Part shown: piece after piece, positions 35,065-43,894 of the stretch | How the letters are laid out: each line of letters opens with the position of its first letter | Numbering within the stretch: the first letter of the stretch is position 1 | From: Propionibacteriaceae bacterium UBA7704 | GTDB lineage: Bacteria > Actinomycetota > Actinomycetes > Propionibacteriales > Propionibacteriaceae | Length of the DNA stretch: 64,000 bases | NCBI GenBank assembly: GCA_002482525.1 | Contig: DLGC01000017.1 | Coordinates: 186,492 to 250,491, forward strand | Direction: 5' to 3' | The notes under the pieces: generated by a model | Seen by the model: the letters and a program-made list of their open reading frames with translations, nothing else | Told to the model about the DNA's origin: nothing | Databases searched by the model: none | Translations under genes and position numbers: made by a program

Positions 35065-36177
35065 TCAATCGATGAGTAGCGGCACCGTCATTTCGGCAGT
35101 CGATAGCGATCCATGCATACCGATCAGGCGGAACTCTCCAGGGAACTTCCGGCTGAGTATCGCACCATCATCGGACATCGCCACCACGACGTCCCCGAAG
35201 CGGTCGGCGAACCGCGGCGCCAAGGGTCCGAACCAGCCGGCCTCGATGGCCTCGCTGCGGGTGAGCACCCAGGCGCGGTCGCCCAGTCGGCGGCGCCACC
35301 GCTCGGCCACCTGCTGGCCCGTGCCCGGCGTAGTCATCAGATGTCGGAACCGGGCTTCGCCGGCCACGGCAATCACATCGGCCATCAGTTGGGACTCATC
35401 ATCGATGATCACCCGCGAATCCTCGGTCACGTCGACCATGCCGTGATCTGCGGTGACCAACAGTCGAACATCGTCGGGGAGCCTTTCGCGCAGGACGCGG
35501 GCAAGCCGGTCGACCCAGGCCAGGGCGTCCCGCCAGGCCGAGGAATCCACACCTTCGGGATGGCCGGTCTTGTCCAAGAGGCGCTCATAGCAGTAGGTGA
35601 GGTTGCGCCCGCCGATAGCGGCGGCTGTGTTCACCAGTTCAGTGCGCTCGTCGAGGTCGCCCTCACTGCTCACCCCTAAGAAGTTCGGGTCGCGCAGCGC
35701 CAGTTCGGTCAGGCCGGTCGCGGCGAAGGCCGCCGGGGCGACCGTTGCGGTGCCGATCCCCGCTTTGGCGAATCGCTCGAAGGAGGTGAGTTGGGGCTGC
35801 ACGTCGATCCCATACAGCCCGGAGGCCCACCGCAGGGCGTTGAGCACCTCACCCAGTGGTGGGTACCAGAAGGAATACCCGGCCACGCCGTGAGCCCCCG
35901 GCGCCAGACCGGTTCCGAAGCTGGTGATCGAGGTCGCGGTGGTGCTCGGCACACCGCAGGTCAGCGACGGGCCGTTGAGGCTGCTCAAGTAGGGGGCAAG
36001 CTCGCTGTGGCGCGCCAACTGCTCCGTGCCCAGGCCGTCGATGAGCAGCACCACATAGCGCTGCGACTCCGGCAGTCCCAGGACGTCGCTGGAACCGAGT
36101 CCCAGGTGTGCACCCACGCTGGGCAGCAGGTCGGCCAGGGTATTCACCCCGTAGGCCGGTACCACCGGGGAAATCAT
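35065..36177 (-). CDS. Alkaline phosphatase-superfamily nucleotide pyrophosphatase/phosphodiesterase-like protein
   Basis: This 370-residue protein has the metal-site motifs of the type I phosphodiesterase family: LLIDGLGTEQL near residue 47, GVPSTTATSITSFGTGLAPGAHGVAGY with the likely nucleophile Thr near 80, VTADHGMVDV (about 245) and a late IGMHGS. It is probably cytosolic, as no signal peptide is seen. Family members cleave phosphodiester or pyrophosphate bonds; the substrate is not known. ATG at 36177 overlaps the DUF5998 stop (ATGA), a pairing seen in other actinobacteria. Confidence 0.87.
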   Translation of the reverse strand: MISPVVPAYGVNTLADLLPSVGAHLGLGSSDVLGLPESQRYVVLLIDGLGTEQLARHSELAPYLSSLNGPSLTCGVPSTTATSITSFGTGLAPGAHGVAGYSFWYPPLGEVLNALRWASGLYGIDVQPQLTSFERFAKAGIGTATVAPAAFAATGLTELALRDPNFLGVSSEGDLDERTELVNTAAAIGGRNLTYCYERLLDKTGHPEGVDSSAWRDALAWVDRLARVLRERLPDDVRLLVTADHGMVDVTEDSRVIIDDESQLMADVIAVAGEARFRHLMTTPGTGQQVAERWRRRLGDRAWVLTRSEAIEAGWFGPLAPRFADRFGDVVVAMSDDGAILSRKFPGEFRLIGMHGSLSTAEMTVPLLID

Positions 36178-36761
36178 GCGCTCCTGCCGCCCACCCTTTG
36201 CAGGGCGGTGGCGAAGCCGACCAATTGGCGTACCTTGTCGGGACCGTCGCCGGCGGCGCTGATGCGCACCGTCAGATCTTCAGCAGCCGCCACTCCGGTC
36301 AGCCCATGATCAGCTTCGCAGGAGGGATCGCTGCAGTGCGCCGGCTCCAGATCGAGTCGACTCATTGTGCCCCAGGCGACCGCCAGCCAGGTTTCCACCA
36401 CTGCAGCTCGTCCCGAGCCGTACTGCTCGGCGTTGCCGACGACCTGGCTGAGTGCCACCGAGGTGATCTTGTGCAGCGGCACCGACTCTGTCGTCGTGAG
36501 GGCTTGCCCGGTCTTGCCCGGTTCGTTGTTCTCATCGGTGTGCGAGACCAACAGTCGACTCGGCGTCAGCACCAGCACCGACATGTGGCGCTGGATCTCG
36601 TCACGGTTGAAGGTGGCCTCTTGGTGCACCAGATGGGCGACCACCGGCTCCTCACCCAGCGCCATCGCCACGGTGTCGGCAACCAGTTCGGGAAAGTAGC
36701 GACAGCTATCGATGTCGCGACCCAGATCTGCGGGCAGCCGGCCAGAACCCGAAGTGCTCAT
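36174..36761 (-). CDS. DUF5998-family protein
   Basis: This 195-residue protein matches actinobacterial DUF5998 proteins: DIDSCRYFPELVADTVAMAL, the HLVHQEATFNRDEIQRHMSVLVLTPSRLLVSHTDE segment, and the Cys pair in CSDPSCEADHGLTG near residue 140. Function unknown; a PH-like fold is plausible but unproven. ATG at 36761 follows GAGGA. It is coupled to the phosphodiesterase-like gene and divergent from the App1-like gene. Confidence 0.85.
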   Translation of the reverse strand: MSTSGSGRLPADLGRDIDSCRYFPELVADTVAMALGEEPVVAHLVHQEATFNRDEIQRHMSVLVLTPSRLLVSHTDENNEPGKTGQALTTTESVPLHKITSVALSQVVGNAEQYGSGRAAVVETWLAVAWGTMSRLDLEPAHCSDPSCEADHGLTGVAAAEDLTVRISAAGDGPDKVRQLVGFATALQRVGGRSA

Positions 36762-36813
36762 TCACTCATCCTCGCACGCGCGTGCGGTCGACCCAAAAGT
36801 CCCGCGCCACCAT

Positions 36814-36819
36814 TAGGGT
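36814..36819 (+). promoter_or_regulatory. -10 box of a leaderless promoter for the App1-like gene
   Basis: TAGGGT lies 7 bases before the GTG at 36827, one base more than the other leaderless promoters in this window. Confidence 0.5.
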
Positions 36820-36826
36820 ATTCACC

Positions 36827-37858
36827 GTGAGCACCCGTCCCTTCATCGCAGCCCGGGTCGAGGAGTTCATCGATCGGCGCATCGAGGCTCTGCTGCGTGG
36901 TCTTGGTTGGCGTGAGCGCGTCATCTGCTACACCGGCTACGGCAGCAGCGAACAGCTTCGGGTGCTGGGCCGGGTGATCCTGGTCCCGCATCGAGCGCGA
37001 ACCACCTTCGGCAAAGCCACCGAAGAACTGATTCGGCGCCGAGGCTTCCGGAACTTCTTCAGCGCCGCCCGGGTGCGGGCACCGTTCACTGTCACCGTCA
37101 ATGGACGCACCGTCCACGGCGTCACCGACCGCGGCGGCTATATCGACCTGCGGGTGCGCGACCACGGCCTGCAGCCCGGTTGGGAACAGGTCGAGGTGCA
37201 GACCGCAGAGTCCGAACCCGAATGGGCCGCCGTGCACGTCATCGCGGACTCCGCGCGATTCGGCCTGATTTCGGACATCGACGACACCATCATTTCGACT
37301 TTTCTGCCGCGGCCTATGATCGCTGCCTGGAACTCCTTCATTCGCGACGAGTCGGCGCGCCAAGCCGTCCCGGGAATGGCTCGAATGTACGCCTCGATGC
37401 TGGCCCGCCACCCGGGGGCTCCGGTGGTCTACCTCTCGACCGGAGCCTGGAACACCCACGGATTCCTGGCCCGCTTCCTGAAGCGGCACAACTTCCCGCC
37501 GGGCCCCATGCTGCTCACCGACTGGGGGCCCACCAACACCGGCTGGTTCCGCTCTGGCTGGGAGCACAAGGCCGCCGCCTTGTTGCAACTCACTCGGGAT
37601 TTCCCGCAGATCTCCTGGCTGCTCGTCGGCGACGACGGACAGCACGACCCAGCGATCTACACCGAGTTCGCCCGCATCGCACCCGATCGGGTCCGAGCGA
37701 TCGCAATCCGGCAGCTCACCGCGGCCGAACAAGTACTCGCCCACGGCACCACTGGCATGATCGACCCCGACGACGAGGTCGCCGATATCCCGTGGGTGTC
37801 CGCCCCGGACGGGCGTGGCCTGCTGTCCGAATTGGACCGCCTGCTTCACCATGATTGA
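36827..37858 (+). CDS. DUF2183/App1-family phosphatase-like protein
   Basis: This 343-residue protein has an N-terminal beta-sandwich-like region (to about 145) and a C-terminal DUF2183 domain with the HAD-type DxDxT motif in ISDIDDTIISTFLPRP, then VVYLSTGAWNTHGFLARFL and LLVGDDGQHDPAIYTEFA. Yeast App1 is a phosphatidate phosphatase; bacterial members may act on lipid phosphates (inference). GTG at 36827 is chosen because a TAGGGT box precedes it by 7 bases; the longer in-frame start at 36782 lies in the divergent promoter. It ends 29 bases before parC. Confidence 0.86.
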   Translation: MSTRPFIAARVEEFIDRRIEALLRGLGWRERVICYTGYGSSEQLRVLGRVILVPHRARTTFGKATEELIRRRGFRNFFSAARVRAPFTVTVNGRTVHGVTDRGGYIDLRVRDHGLQPGWEQVEVQTAESEPEWAAVHVIADSARFGLISDIDDTIISTFLPRPMIAAWNSFIRDESARQAVPGMARMYASMLARHPGAPVVYLSTGAWNTHGFLARFLKRHNFPPGPMLLTDWGPTNTGWFRSGWEHKAAALLQLTRDFPQISWLLVGDDGQHDPAIYTEFARIAPDRVRAIAIRQLTAAEQVLAHGTTGMIDPDDEVADIPWVSAPDGRGLLSELDRLLHHD

Positions 37859-37887
37859 AACCCGCAAGAAAGGCCAGCGCACGCACT

Positions 37888-40335
37888 ATGGTCGCCAAAC
37901 CACCGCCGGTTGAGGATGACTTCGCCGAACGCATCGTCGATGTCGATGTCTCCGCCGAGATGGAATCCAGCTTCCTGGAGTACGCCTATTCGGTGATCTA
38001 CTCCCGGGCCCTTCCCGACGCCCGTGACGGTCTCAAGCCGGTGCAACGGCGGATCCTGTACGGCATGGACCAGATGCGAATCCGGCCTGACGCTTCGCAT
38101 GTGAAGTGCTCGCGGGTGGTGGGTCAGGTCATGGGTCTTTATCACCCTCACGGCGACTCCGCGATTTATGAGGCACTGGTCCGATTGGGCCAATCGTGGT
38201 CGATGCGCCTGCCCACTGTCGACGGCCATGGCAACTTCGGCTCCCTGGACGCCGGCCCGGCGGCAATGCGGTATACCGAGTGCCGGATGGCCCCAGCCGC
38301 GGTGGCGATGACGGCCGATATCGAGTCCGACACAGTCGATTTCCGCCCCAACTATGACGGCAAGGAGACCGAGCCGGTCGTGCTGCCGGCAGCGTTCCCG
38401 AACCTGTTGGTGAACGGCGGCACCGGCATCGCAGTCGGTATGGCCACCAACATCGCCCCGCACAATCTCGGCGAAGTGGTGCAGGCCCTGAAGCATCTGC
38501 TGTATCACCCCGACGCTGATGTCGAAGAACTCATGCGCTTCATTCCGGGGCCCGACTTCCCCACCGGCGGCAAGATCATCGGCCTGGATGGGGTTCGCGA
38601 TGCCTATCTGACCGGTCGAGGTCAGTTCAAGATCCGCGCCACGGCCCGGATCGAGCAGGTCAGTCCCCGCCGCAAGGGCATCGTGGTCACCGAGTTGCCC
38701 TACCAGGTGGGTCCGGAGAAGATCATCGAGCAGGTCAAGACCCTGGTCACCAGCAAGAAGCTGACCGGTATTTCCGACATCAAGGACCTCACCGATCTGG
38801 CCAACGGCACCCGGCTGGTGATCGAGGTCAAGAACGGCATCAATCCCGAGGTTCTGCTCGAGCAGCTTTATCGCCACACCAAGCTCGAGGACTCCTTTGC
38901 GGCCAACAATGTCGCCTTGGTGGATGGTCAACCCACCACCATGACCTTGCGTCAGATGCTGACGGTTTACCTCGGCCATCGGCTGGAGGTGGTTCGCCGC
39001 CGATCGGCCTTCCTGCTCGGCAAAGCCCAGGATCGGCTGCATCTGGTCGAAGGCCTGTTGTTGGCCATCGTGGACATCGACGATGTGATCGCCATCATCC
39101 GGTCCTCTGACGACGTCGGCCAGGCCAGAGCCCGATTGATGGAGGCCTTCGACCTCACCGAGGTTCAGGCGAATTACATCCTGGACATGCAACTGCGCCG
39201 GCTCACCAAGTTCAGTCGTATCGACCTGGAGTCCGAAAGGGACAAGCTGCTGGGCACGATTGCGCAGTTGCAGGAGATCCTCGATTCCGACGTCCGGCTG
39301 CGCGCGGTGGTGGCATCTGAACTCGACGACGTCGCTCGTACCCACGGCACACCGCGGCGCACGGTCCTGTTGGCCTCGGCGGGTAACCAGGTCACGGCGT
39401 CGCAGGCCGCCGCTTCGTTGGAGATCGCTGATGATCCCTGCTGGGTGATGCTGTCCTCGGCCGGGCTGTTGGCCCGCACCGACAATGACGAGCCCCTGCC
39501 CAGCTCCGGTCCGCGGGCCATGCACGATGTGATCGTGGCGGCGGTGCGGACCACCGCCCGCGGCGATTTCGCCGTCTTCACCAACTCCGGACGGCTGCTG
39601 CGCGGCCATGCCATCGAGGTACCGTCGGTGCCGGTGACAGCGGCCGCTCCGAACCTGCAGGGCGGATCTCCCGCGGTTGAGTTGCTGGCACTTCAACCCG
39701 GCGAGCGGATCGTCGGCTTGGGGACCGTGACGGATCGGACCTTCGGTTGGGCGTTGGGTACCCGCCGCGGAGTCGTCAAGCGAGTGAATCCAGAGATCAT
39801 CACCAAGGATGCCTGGGATGTGATCCGACTCGACGACGGCGACGAGGTCGTCGGCGCGGTGGAACTGAGCCACGATCTGGTCGAACTCGTGTTCATCACC
39901 AGCGACGCCCAACTGCTGCACTTCCCCGCCGCAGGCGTGCGCCCACAGGGGCGTTCCGGCGGAGGTATGGCCGGAATCAGGCTCTCCACGGATGCTCAGG
40001 TCGTGTTTTTCGGCGCCACGGCGGTGGCCGACGCCAGCGTGGTGACGGTGGCCGGATCGTCGACCGCCCTGCCCGGAACCGACTCCGGCAGTATCAAGGT
40101 GACCCCGCTGGCCGAGTATCCGGCTAAGGGTCGTGCCACCGGTGGAGTTCGCTGCCAGCGTTTCTTGAAGGGCGAGGATGTCCTGCTCACCGCATGGGCC
40201 GGGCCTGATCCGGCGATCGCCGCAGCAGACAGCGGTGCCCCGATCGATCTACCGGCTCCAGACCCCAGGCGTGACGCCTCCGGGGCCGCCATGCCGCAGC
40301 CGCTGGCCGCGATCGGTTCGCGCTACCACTCCTGA
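37888..40335 (+). CDS. parC: DNA topoisomerase IV subunit A
   Basis: This 815-residue subunit breaks and rejoins DNA; its catalytic tyrosine is Y129 in [11 protein letters not shown]. The N-terminal [32 protein letters not shown], the [19 protein letters not shown] and the [17 protein letters not shown] motifs are standard. The C-terminal beta-pinwheel lacks the gyrase GQRGGKG-type wrapping box as far as I can see, and parE nearby supports topoisomerase IV rather than gyrase. ATG at 37888 gives the family N-terminus; a TTG at 37855 overlapping the App1 stop lacks a ribosome site. Confidence 0.93.
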   Translation: MVAKPPPVEDDFAERIVDVDVSAEMESSFLEYAYSVIYSRALPDARDGLKPVQRRILYGMDQMRIRPDASHVKCSRVVGQVMGLYHPHGDSAIYEALVRLGQSWSMRLPTVDGHGNFGSLDAGPAAMRYTECRMAPAAVAMTADIESDTVDFRPNYDGKETEPVVLPAAFPNLLVNGGTGIAVGMATNIAPHNLGEVVQALKHLLYHPDADVEELMRFIPGPDFPTGGKIIGLDGVRDAYLTGRGQFKIRATARIEQVSPRRKGIVVTELPYQVGPEKIIEQVKTLVTSKKLTGISDIKDLTDLANGTRLVIEVKNGINPEVLLEQLYRHTKLEDSFAANNVALVDGQPTTMTLRQMLTVYLGHRLEVVRRRSAFLLGKAQDRLHLVEGLLLAIVDIDDVIAIIRSSDDVGQARARLMEAFDLTEVQANYILDMQLRRLTKFSRIDLESERDKLLGTIAQLQEILDSDVRLRAVVASELDDVARTHGTPRRTVLLASAGNQVTASQAAASLEIADDPCWVMLSSAGLLARTDNDEPLPSSGPRAMHDVIVAAVRTTARGDFAVFTNSGRLLRGHAIEVPSVPVTAAAPNLQGGSPAVELLALQPGERIVGLGTVTDRTFGWALGTRRGVVKRVNPEIITKDAWDVIRLDDGDEVVGAVELSHDLVELVFITSDAQLLHFPAAGVRPQGRSGGGMAGIRLSTDAQVVFFGATAVADASVVTVAGSSTALPGTDSGSIKVTPLAEYPAKGRATGGVRCQRFLKGEDVLLTAWAGPDPAIAAADSGAPIDLPAPDPRRDASGAAMPQPLAAIGSRYHS

Positions 40336-40344
40336 GCTCTCGAC

Positions 40345-40350
40345 TAGGGT
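40345..40350 (+). promoter_or_regulatory. -10 box of a leaderless promoter for the carbonic anhydrase gene
   Basis: TAGGGT lies exactly 6 bases before the ATG at 40357, only 10 bases after the parC stop. It lets the enzyme be transcribed independently of parC. Confidence 0.58.
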
Positions 40351-40356
40351 GGCGCC

Positions 40357-40851
40357 ATGCTGAACCGCTTCGACGATCTCCTGGACGCCAATCGGCGCTA
40401 CGCGACCTCGGCGCCACGCAATTTCGATGGCTATGCCCACGCCGGCGTCGCGGTCGTGACCTGCATGGACTCTCGGCTGCAGCCCTTGGAGATGGTGGGT
40501 CTATTCCTGGGAGAGGCCAAGATCTTGCGCACCCCCGGCGGACACGTCACTCCCGATGCGCTCACCGGATGTGTACTCGGGGTCAACCTGCTCAAGGTGA
40601 CCCGGATTCTGATCATCAGTCACTCACGCTGCGCCATGGCCAGCGCCGCCGAAGCCGAGGTCAAGCGCCGCGTCAGCGAGGCTTCCGGCCTCGATACCAG
40701 CGGCTACGACTTCGGTGCCGACCCTGACCAACTCGCCCATTTGCGGACCGACGTGAACCTGGTCGCCAACCATCCGCTGATCCGCGGACGGGCCGTCGTG
40801 GGCGGCTTCCACTACGACGTCGACACCGGCCTGATGGAACAGATCTGCTAA
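40357..40851 (+). CDS. Beta-class carbonic anhydrase
   Basis: This 164-residue enzyme hydrates CO2 to bicarbonate. Zinc ligands are C36 (in TCMDSR, with the D38/R40 dyad), H89 and C92 (ISHSRCAMA), the pattern of the compact beta-CA family typical of actinobacteria (Rv1284-like). It is monocistronic with a leaderless promoter and ends 4 bases from the parE stop on the other strand. Its insertion between parC and parE separates the topoisomerase subunits. Confidence 0.94.
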   Translation: MLNRFDDLLDANRRYATSAPRNFDGYAHAGVAVVTCMDSRLQPLEMVGLFLGEAKILRTPGGHVTPDALTGCVLGVNLLKVTRILIISHSRCAMASAAEAEVKRRVSEASGLDTSGYDFGADPDQLAHLRTDVNLVANHPLIRGRAVVGGFHYDVDTGLMEQIC

Positions 40852-40855
40852 GACC

Positions 40856-42928
40856 TCATGCATCAATGCGGTCGGCATCCAGACTGTAGGCACCTTCGAT
40901 GATGAACTGCTTACGTGGGGCCACGTCGTTGCCCATGAGCTTCTCGAAGGTGGCTTCGGCGGCTTCAGCCTCGTCTACCGTGAGCCGACGCAACATGCGA
41001 TGGCGAGGGTTCATGGTGGTGTCGGCCAGTTGGTCGGCATCCATCTCGCCGAGTCCCTTGTACCGTTGCGGTTCTTTGAACCCCTGGCCGCGTTTGGTCA
41101 GTTCGGCCAGTTTGCGACGGTATTCGGCCTCGCTGTAGGTGTACAGATATTTCTCCTGACCCTTCTTCGGATTGGTCAGTTCGAATCGGTGCAGCGGCGG
41201 GACCGCGCTGTAGATGCGGCCGGCAGCGACCATGGGCCGCATGTACTTGAAGAACAACGTCGCCAGCAGGGTGCGGATGTGGGCGCCGTCGGCATCGGCG
41301 TCAGCCATGAAGATGATTTTGGAGTAGCGCGCCGCGTCCAGATCGAAGGTGCGCCCGGAGCCGGCACCCACTACTTGAATGATCGACGCGCATTCGGCGT
41401 TCTTCAGCATGTCCCCCACCGACGCCTTCTGAACGTTGAGGATCTTGCCGCGGATCGGAAGCAGCGCCTGGAACTCGGAGTTGCGAGCCAGCTTCGCCGT
41501 GCCGAGGGCGGAGTCGCCCTCCACGATGAACAACTCGGTGCGTTCCAGATCAGTGCTGCGGCAATCGGCCAGTTTCGCCGGGAGCGTCGAGGATTCCAGG
41601 GCGTTCTTGCGACGCTGGGCCTCTTTGTGTGCCCGCGCCTGAACCCGGGTTCGCGAGGCCGATACGACCTTCTCCATGACGGCCCGCGCCTGGCTGCGCA
41701 AAGCTGCCTTGTTGGACGTGAGGAAGCGGCCGAGTTCGGCCTCAACGACCTTGGCTACCAGCCGGGTGACCGGGGGCGTGCCCAGCACCTCCTTGGTCTG
41801 TCCCTCGAACTGCGGTTCGGCCAAGCGGACGGTGACCACAGCAGTCAGCCCCTCCAGCACATCGTCCTTGACGATCTCCTCATTGGCCTTCAACAACCGG
41901 GTGCCGTCCAGCCCTCGCACGAAGGCGCGGGTCAATCCTCGCTCAAAGCCCGAGACATGGGTGCCCCCCTTGGGCGTTGCGATGATGTTCACGAAAGAGG
42001 ACACCTGTGCGTCGTAGCTGTTGGTCCAGCGCAGCGCGATGTCGACGCTCAGGTCACGCTCAACGTCGGTCGGGGTCATCGCTCCGTCGTCGTCGAGCAT
42101 CGGCACCGTCTCGGTGAAGGAATCCTCCCCCTGCAGCCGGATGACCTCCGTGACCGGGTCGCCTTTGGCCAGGTAGTCGCAGAACTCACCGATGCCGCCG
42201 TCATGTTTGAACACTTCACTGACCGGTTCCTCGCCGCGGGAGTCAGTGACCGACAGGGCCAAGCCAGGCACCAGAAAGCTGGTCTGTCGTGCCCGGGCCA
42301 GCAGCTGGTTCAGTGAGAGTTCGGCGCCGGGCAAGAAGATCTGGCGATCGGGCCAGTACCGGATTCGGGTACCGGTCACGTTCTTGCCGACGCGCCCGGT
42401 CTTGCGTAATCCGCCACCGGGACTGAACGGGGCATCGGGTCCGTCACCGTCGAAAACGCCAGGCACGCCGCGACGGAAGCTCATCGACCACGTCGCGCCG
42501 TTGCGGTCGACGTCGACGTCCAGGCGTGAGGACAGTGCGTTAACTACTGATGCCCCTACACCGTGCAGTCCGCCGGTGGCGTTGTAGGACCCGGCGCCGA
42601 ACTTGCCGCCGGCGTGGAGCTTGGTGAACACCACCTCCACCCCGGTGAGCTTGGTGCGCGGTTCGATATCCACCGGGATCCCTCGAGCGACATCATCGAC
42701 GCGGATCGAGCCGTCGGCAGCCAACTCCACGGTGATCCGTTCCCCGTAGCCGGCCAGGGCTTCGTCGACGGCATTGTCGATGATTTCCCACAGGCAGTGC
42801 ATCAACCCCCGGGTATCGGTGGAGCCGATGTACATGGCAGGCCGCTTGCGTACTGCTTCGAGTCCTTCCAGCACGAGCAGATGCCGTGCTTCGTAGTCCC
42901 TGCCTTCGGCTGCTTTGGTCGCGCTCAC
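40856..42928 (-). CDS. parE: DNA topoisomerase IV subunit B
   Basis: This 690-residue ATPase subunit has the GHKL motifs EIIDNAVDEALAGYG, DDVARGIPVDI and GGLHGVGASVVNALS, the transducer lysine region, and the TOPRIM motif EGDSALGTAKLARN with PIRGKILNVQKA, then ADADADGAHIRTLL. Length and motifs fit ParE/GyrB; the nearby parC supports topoisomerase IV. GTG at 42928 is preceded by a leaderless -10 box. It is divergent from the small DUF7455-like gene. Confidence 0.94.
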   Translation of the reverse strand: MSATKAAEGRDYEARHLLVLEGLEAVRKRPAMYIGSTDTRGLMHCLWEIIDNAVDEALAGYGERITVELAADGSIRVDDVARGIPVDIEPRTKLTGVEVVFTKLHAGGKFGAGSYNATGGLHGVGASVVNALSSRLDVDVDRNGATWSMSFRRGVPGVFDGDGPDAPFSPGGGLRKTGRVGKNVTGTRIRYWPDRQIFLPGAELSLNQLLARARQTSFLVPGLALSVTDSRGEEPVSEVFKHDGGIGEFCDYLAKGDPVTEVIRLQGEDSFTETVPMLDDDGAMTPTDVERDLSVDIALRWTNSYDAQVSSFVNIIATPKGGTHVSGFERGLTRAFVRGLDGTRLLKANEEIVKDDVLEGLTAVVTVRLAEPQFEGQTKEVLGTPPVTRLVAKVVEAELGRFLTSNKAALRSQARAVMEKVVSASRTRVQARAHKEAQRRKNALESSTLPAKLADCRSTDLERTELFIVEGDSALGTAKLARNSEFQALLPIRGKILNVQKASVGDMLKNAECASIIQVVGAGSGRTFDLDAARYSKIIFMADADADGAHIRTLLATLFFKYMRPMVAAGRIYSAVPPLHRFELTNPKKGQEKYLYTYSEAEYRRKLAELTKRGQGFKEPQRYKGLGEMDADQLADTTMNPRHRMLRRLTVDEAEAAEATFEKLMGNDVAPRKQFIIEGAYSLDADRIDA

Positions 42929-42934
42929 CGACGA

Positions 42935-42940
42935 AGATTA
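42935..42940 (-). promoter_or_regulatory. -10 box of a leaderless promoter for parE
   Basis: TAATCT on the minus strand lies exactly 6 bases before the parE GTG at 42928. Confidence 0.58.
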
Positions 42941-43106
42941 TCTCGGGAACGTAACAGTTGTGCGTATTCGAGTAACGGTGTCGCTCGTGGTTCACTCGCA
43001 GTTGTCTTCAGGTGCATACACTGAAGACGGCTGGGAACAAAGTTGGCACTCGCCGATGTTGATCCCGGTGCCGGACACTCATCAGAGTGAGAAAGTGAGG
43101 AACACC

Positions 43107-43298
43107 ATGAGCAGCACCGTAGTCGAGCCCCTGACCACGGCCGATCGTTGTGATCGCTGTGGAGCGCAGGCATACCTGCGAGTAACCCTCACCTCCGGCG
43201 GCGAGCTTCTCTTCTGCGCTCACCACGCAAAGGCGCACTCTGACAAGCTCAGCCAGGTCGCTCTGCACATCCAGGACGAGACCGACAAGCTGGCCTGA
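43107..43298 (+). CDS. Small DUF7455-like zinc-binding protein
   Basis: This 63-residue protein has CDRCGAQAYLRV near residue 15 and FCAHHAKAH near residue 37, a CXXC/CXXH set likely to bind one zinc. It resembles a very small conserved actinobacterial family (DUF7455) commonly found near parE or sigma-factor genes. Function unknown. ATG at 43107 follows GTGAGGA. The frame is open upstream to 42915, but that part runs into parE and lacks conserved sequence. It is followed by a strong terminator. Confidence 0.82.
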   Translation: MSSTVVEPLTTADRCDRCGAQAYLRVTLTSGGELLFCAHHAKAHSDKLSQVALHIQDETDKLA

Positions 43299-43315
43299 CC
43301 GGCCACACGACGTCG

Positions 43316-43346
43316 AAGGGCCCTGGGAGAGCATCCCAGGGCCCTT
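43316..43346 (+). terminator. Intrinsic terminator after the DUF7455-like gene
   Basis: A perfect 13-bp stem (AAGGGCCCTGGGA, 43316-43328, with 43334-43346) and a 5-base loop GAGCA, followed by TCGTTTCG. It lies 18 bases after the stop codon. Confidence 0.8.
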
Positions 43347-43372
43347 TCGTTTCGCCTGCGATACTGCAGGAC

Positions 43373-43894
43373 ATGCACACCATTGATGCCGTCCTCGGAG
43401 ACCTGACTGTCGAAGTCGCCGATGCGTTGGTGAACGCCGCCAACGCCACTCTGCTGGGCGGCGGTGGCGTCGATGGGGCGCTCCATGCCGCTGCGGGTCC
43501 GAGTCTGTTGGAGGCCTGTCGGCGGGTGCGCCGTACCCAATGGCACGACGGCCTGCCGGTCGGCGAAGCTGTCGCCACACCAGCGGGACTTCTACCGGCG
43601 CGCTGGGTGATCCACACCGTGGGTCCGAACCGCCACCGTGGCGAGGACGACGAGTCTCTGCTGGCGTCCTGCTACACCCGCAGTTTGGACGTTGCTGTCG
43701 ATCTGGGCGCCCGGTCGGTCGCCTTTCCGGCGATCGGCGCCGGAGCCTACGGCTGGGAGCCCCAGGCTGCTGCTCGCATCGCCGTGCTCGCTGTCGCGTC
43801 CCATCCGCGCACCGGCATTGAGCGGGTGCGTTTCGTGCTGTTCAACCGCACGCTGCATGAGGCATTCGTGGCCGCGTTGGAGGCTTTGATCTGA
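43373..43894 (+). CDS. Macrodomain protein (ADP-ribose-binding or deacylating)
   Basis: This 173-residue single macrodomain has DALVNAANATLLGGGGVDGALHAAAG near residues 19-44, the GEAVATPAGLLPARWVIHTVGPNR segment and FPAIGAGAYGWEP, all ADP-ribose-binding motifs of the YmdB/MacroD type. Such enzymes remove O-acetyl from ADP-ribose or ADP-ribose from glutamate. The ATG at 43373 has only a weak CAGG two bases away, and GATACT 7 bases before it may be a -10 box. Its stop overlaps the ATG of the S9 peptidase (TGATG), so the two are coupled. Confidence 0.92.
   Translation: MHTIDAVLGDLTVEVADALVNAANATLLGGGGVDGALHAAAGPSLLEACRRVRRTQWHDGLPVGEAVATPAGLLPARWVIHTVGPNRHRGEDDESLLASCYTRSLDVAVDLGARSVAFPAIGAGAYGWEPQAAARIAVLAVASHPRTGIERVRFVLFNRTLHEAFVAALEALI

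Noticed and set aside
37846..39921. A 691-codon minus-strand frame opposite parC
   Set aside because: It lies entirely antisense to a clear topoisomerase IV gene and shows no domain or start signal.
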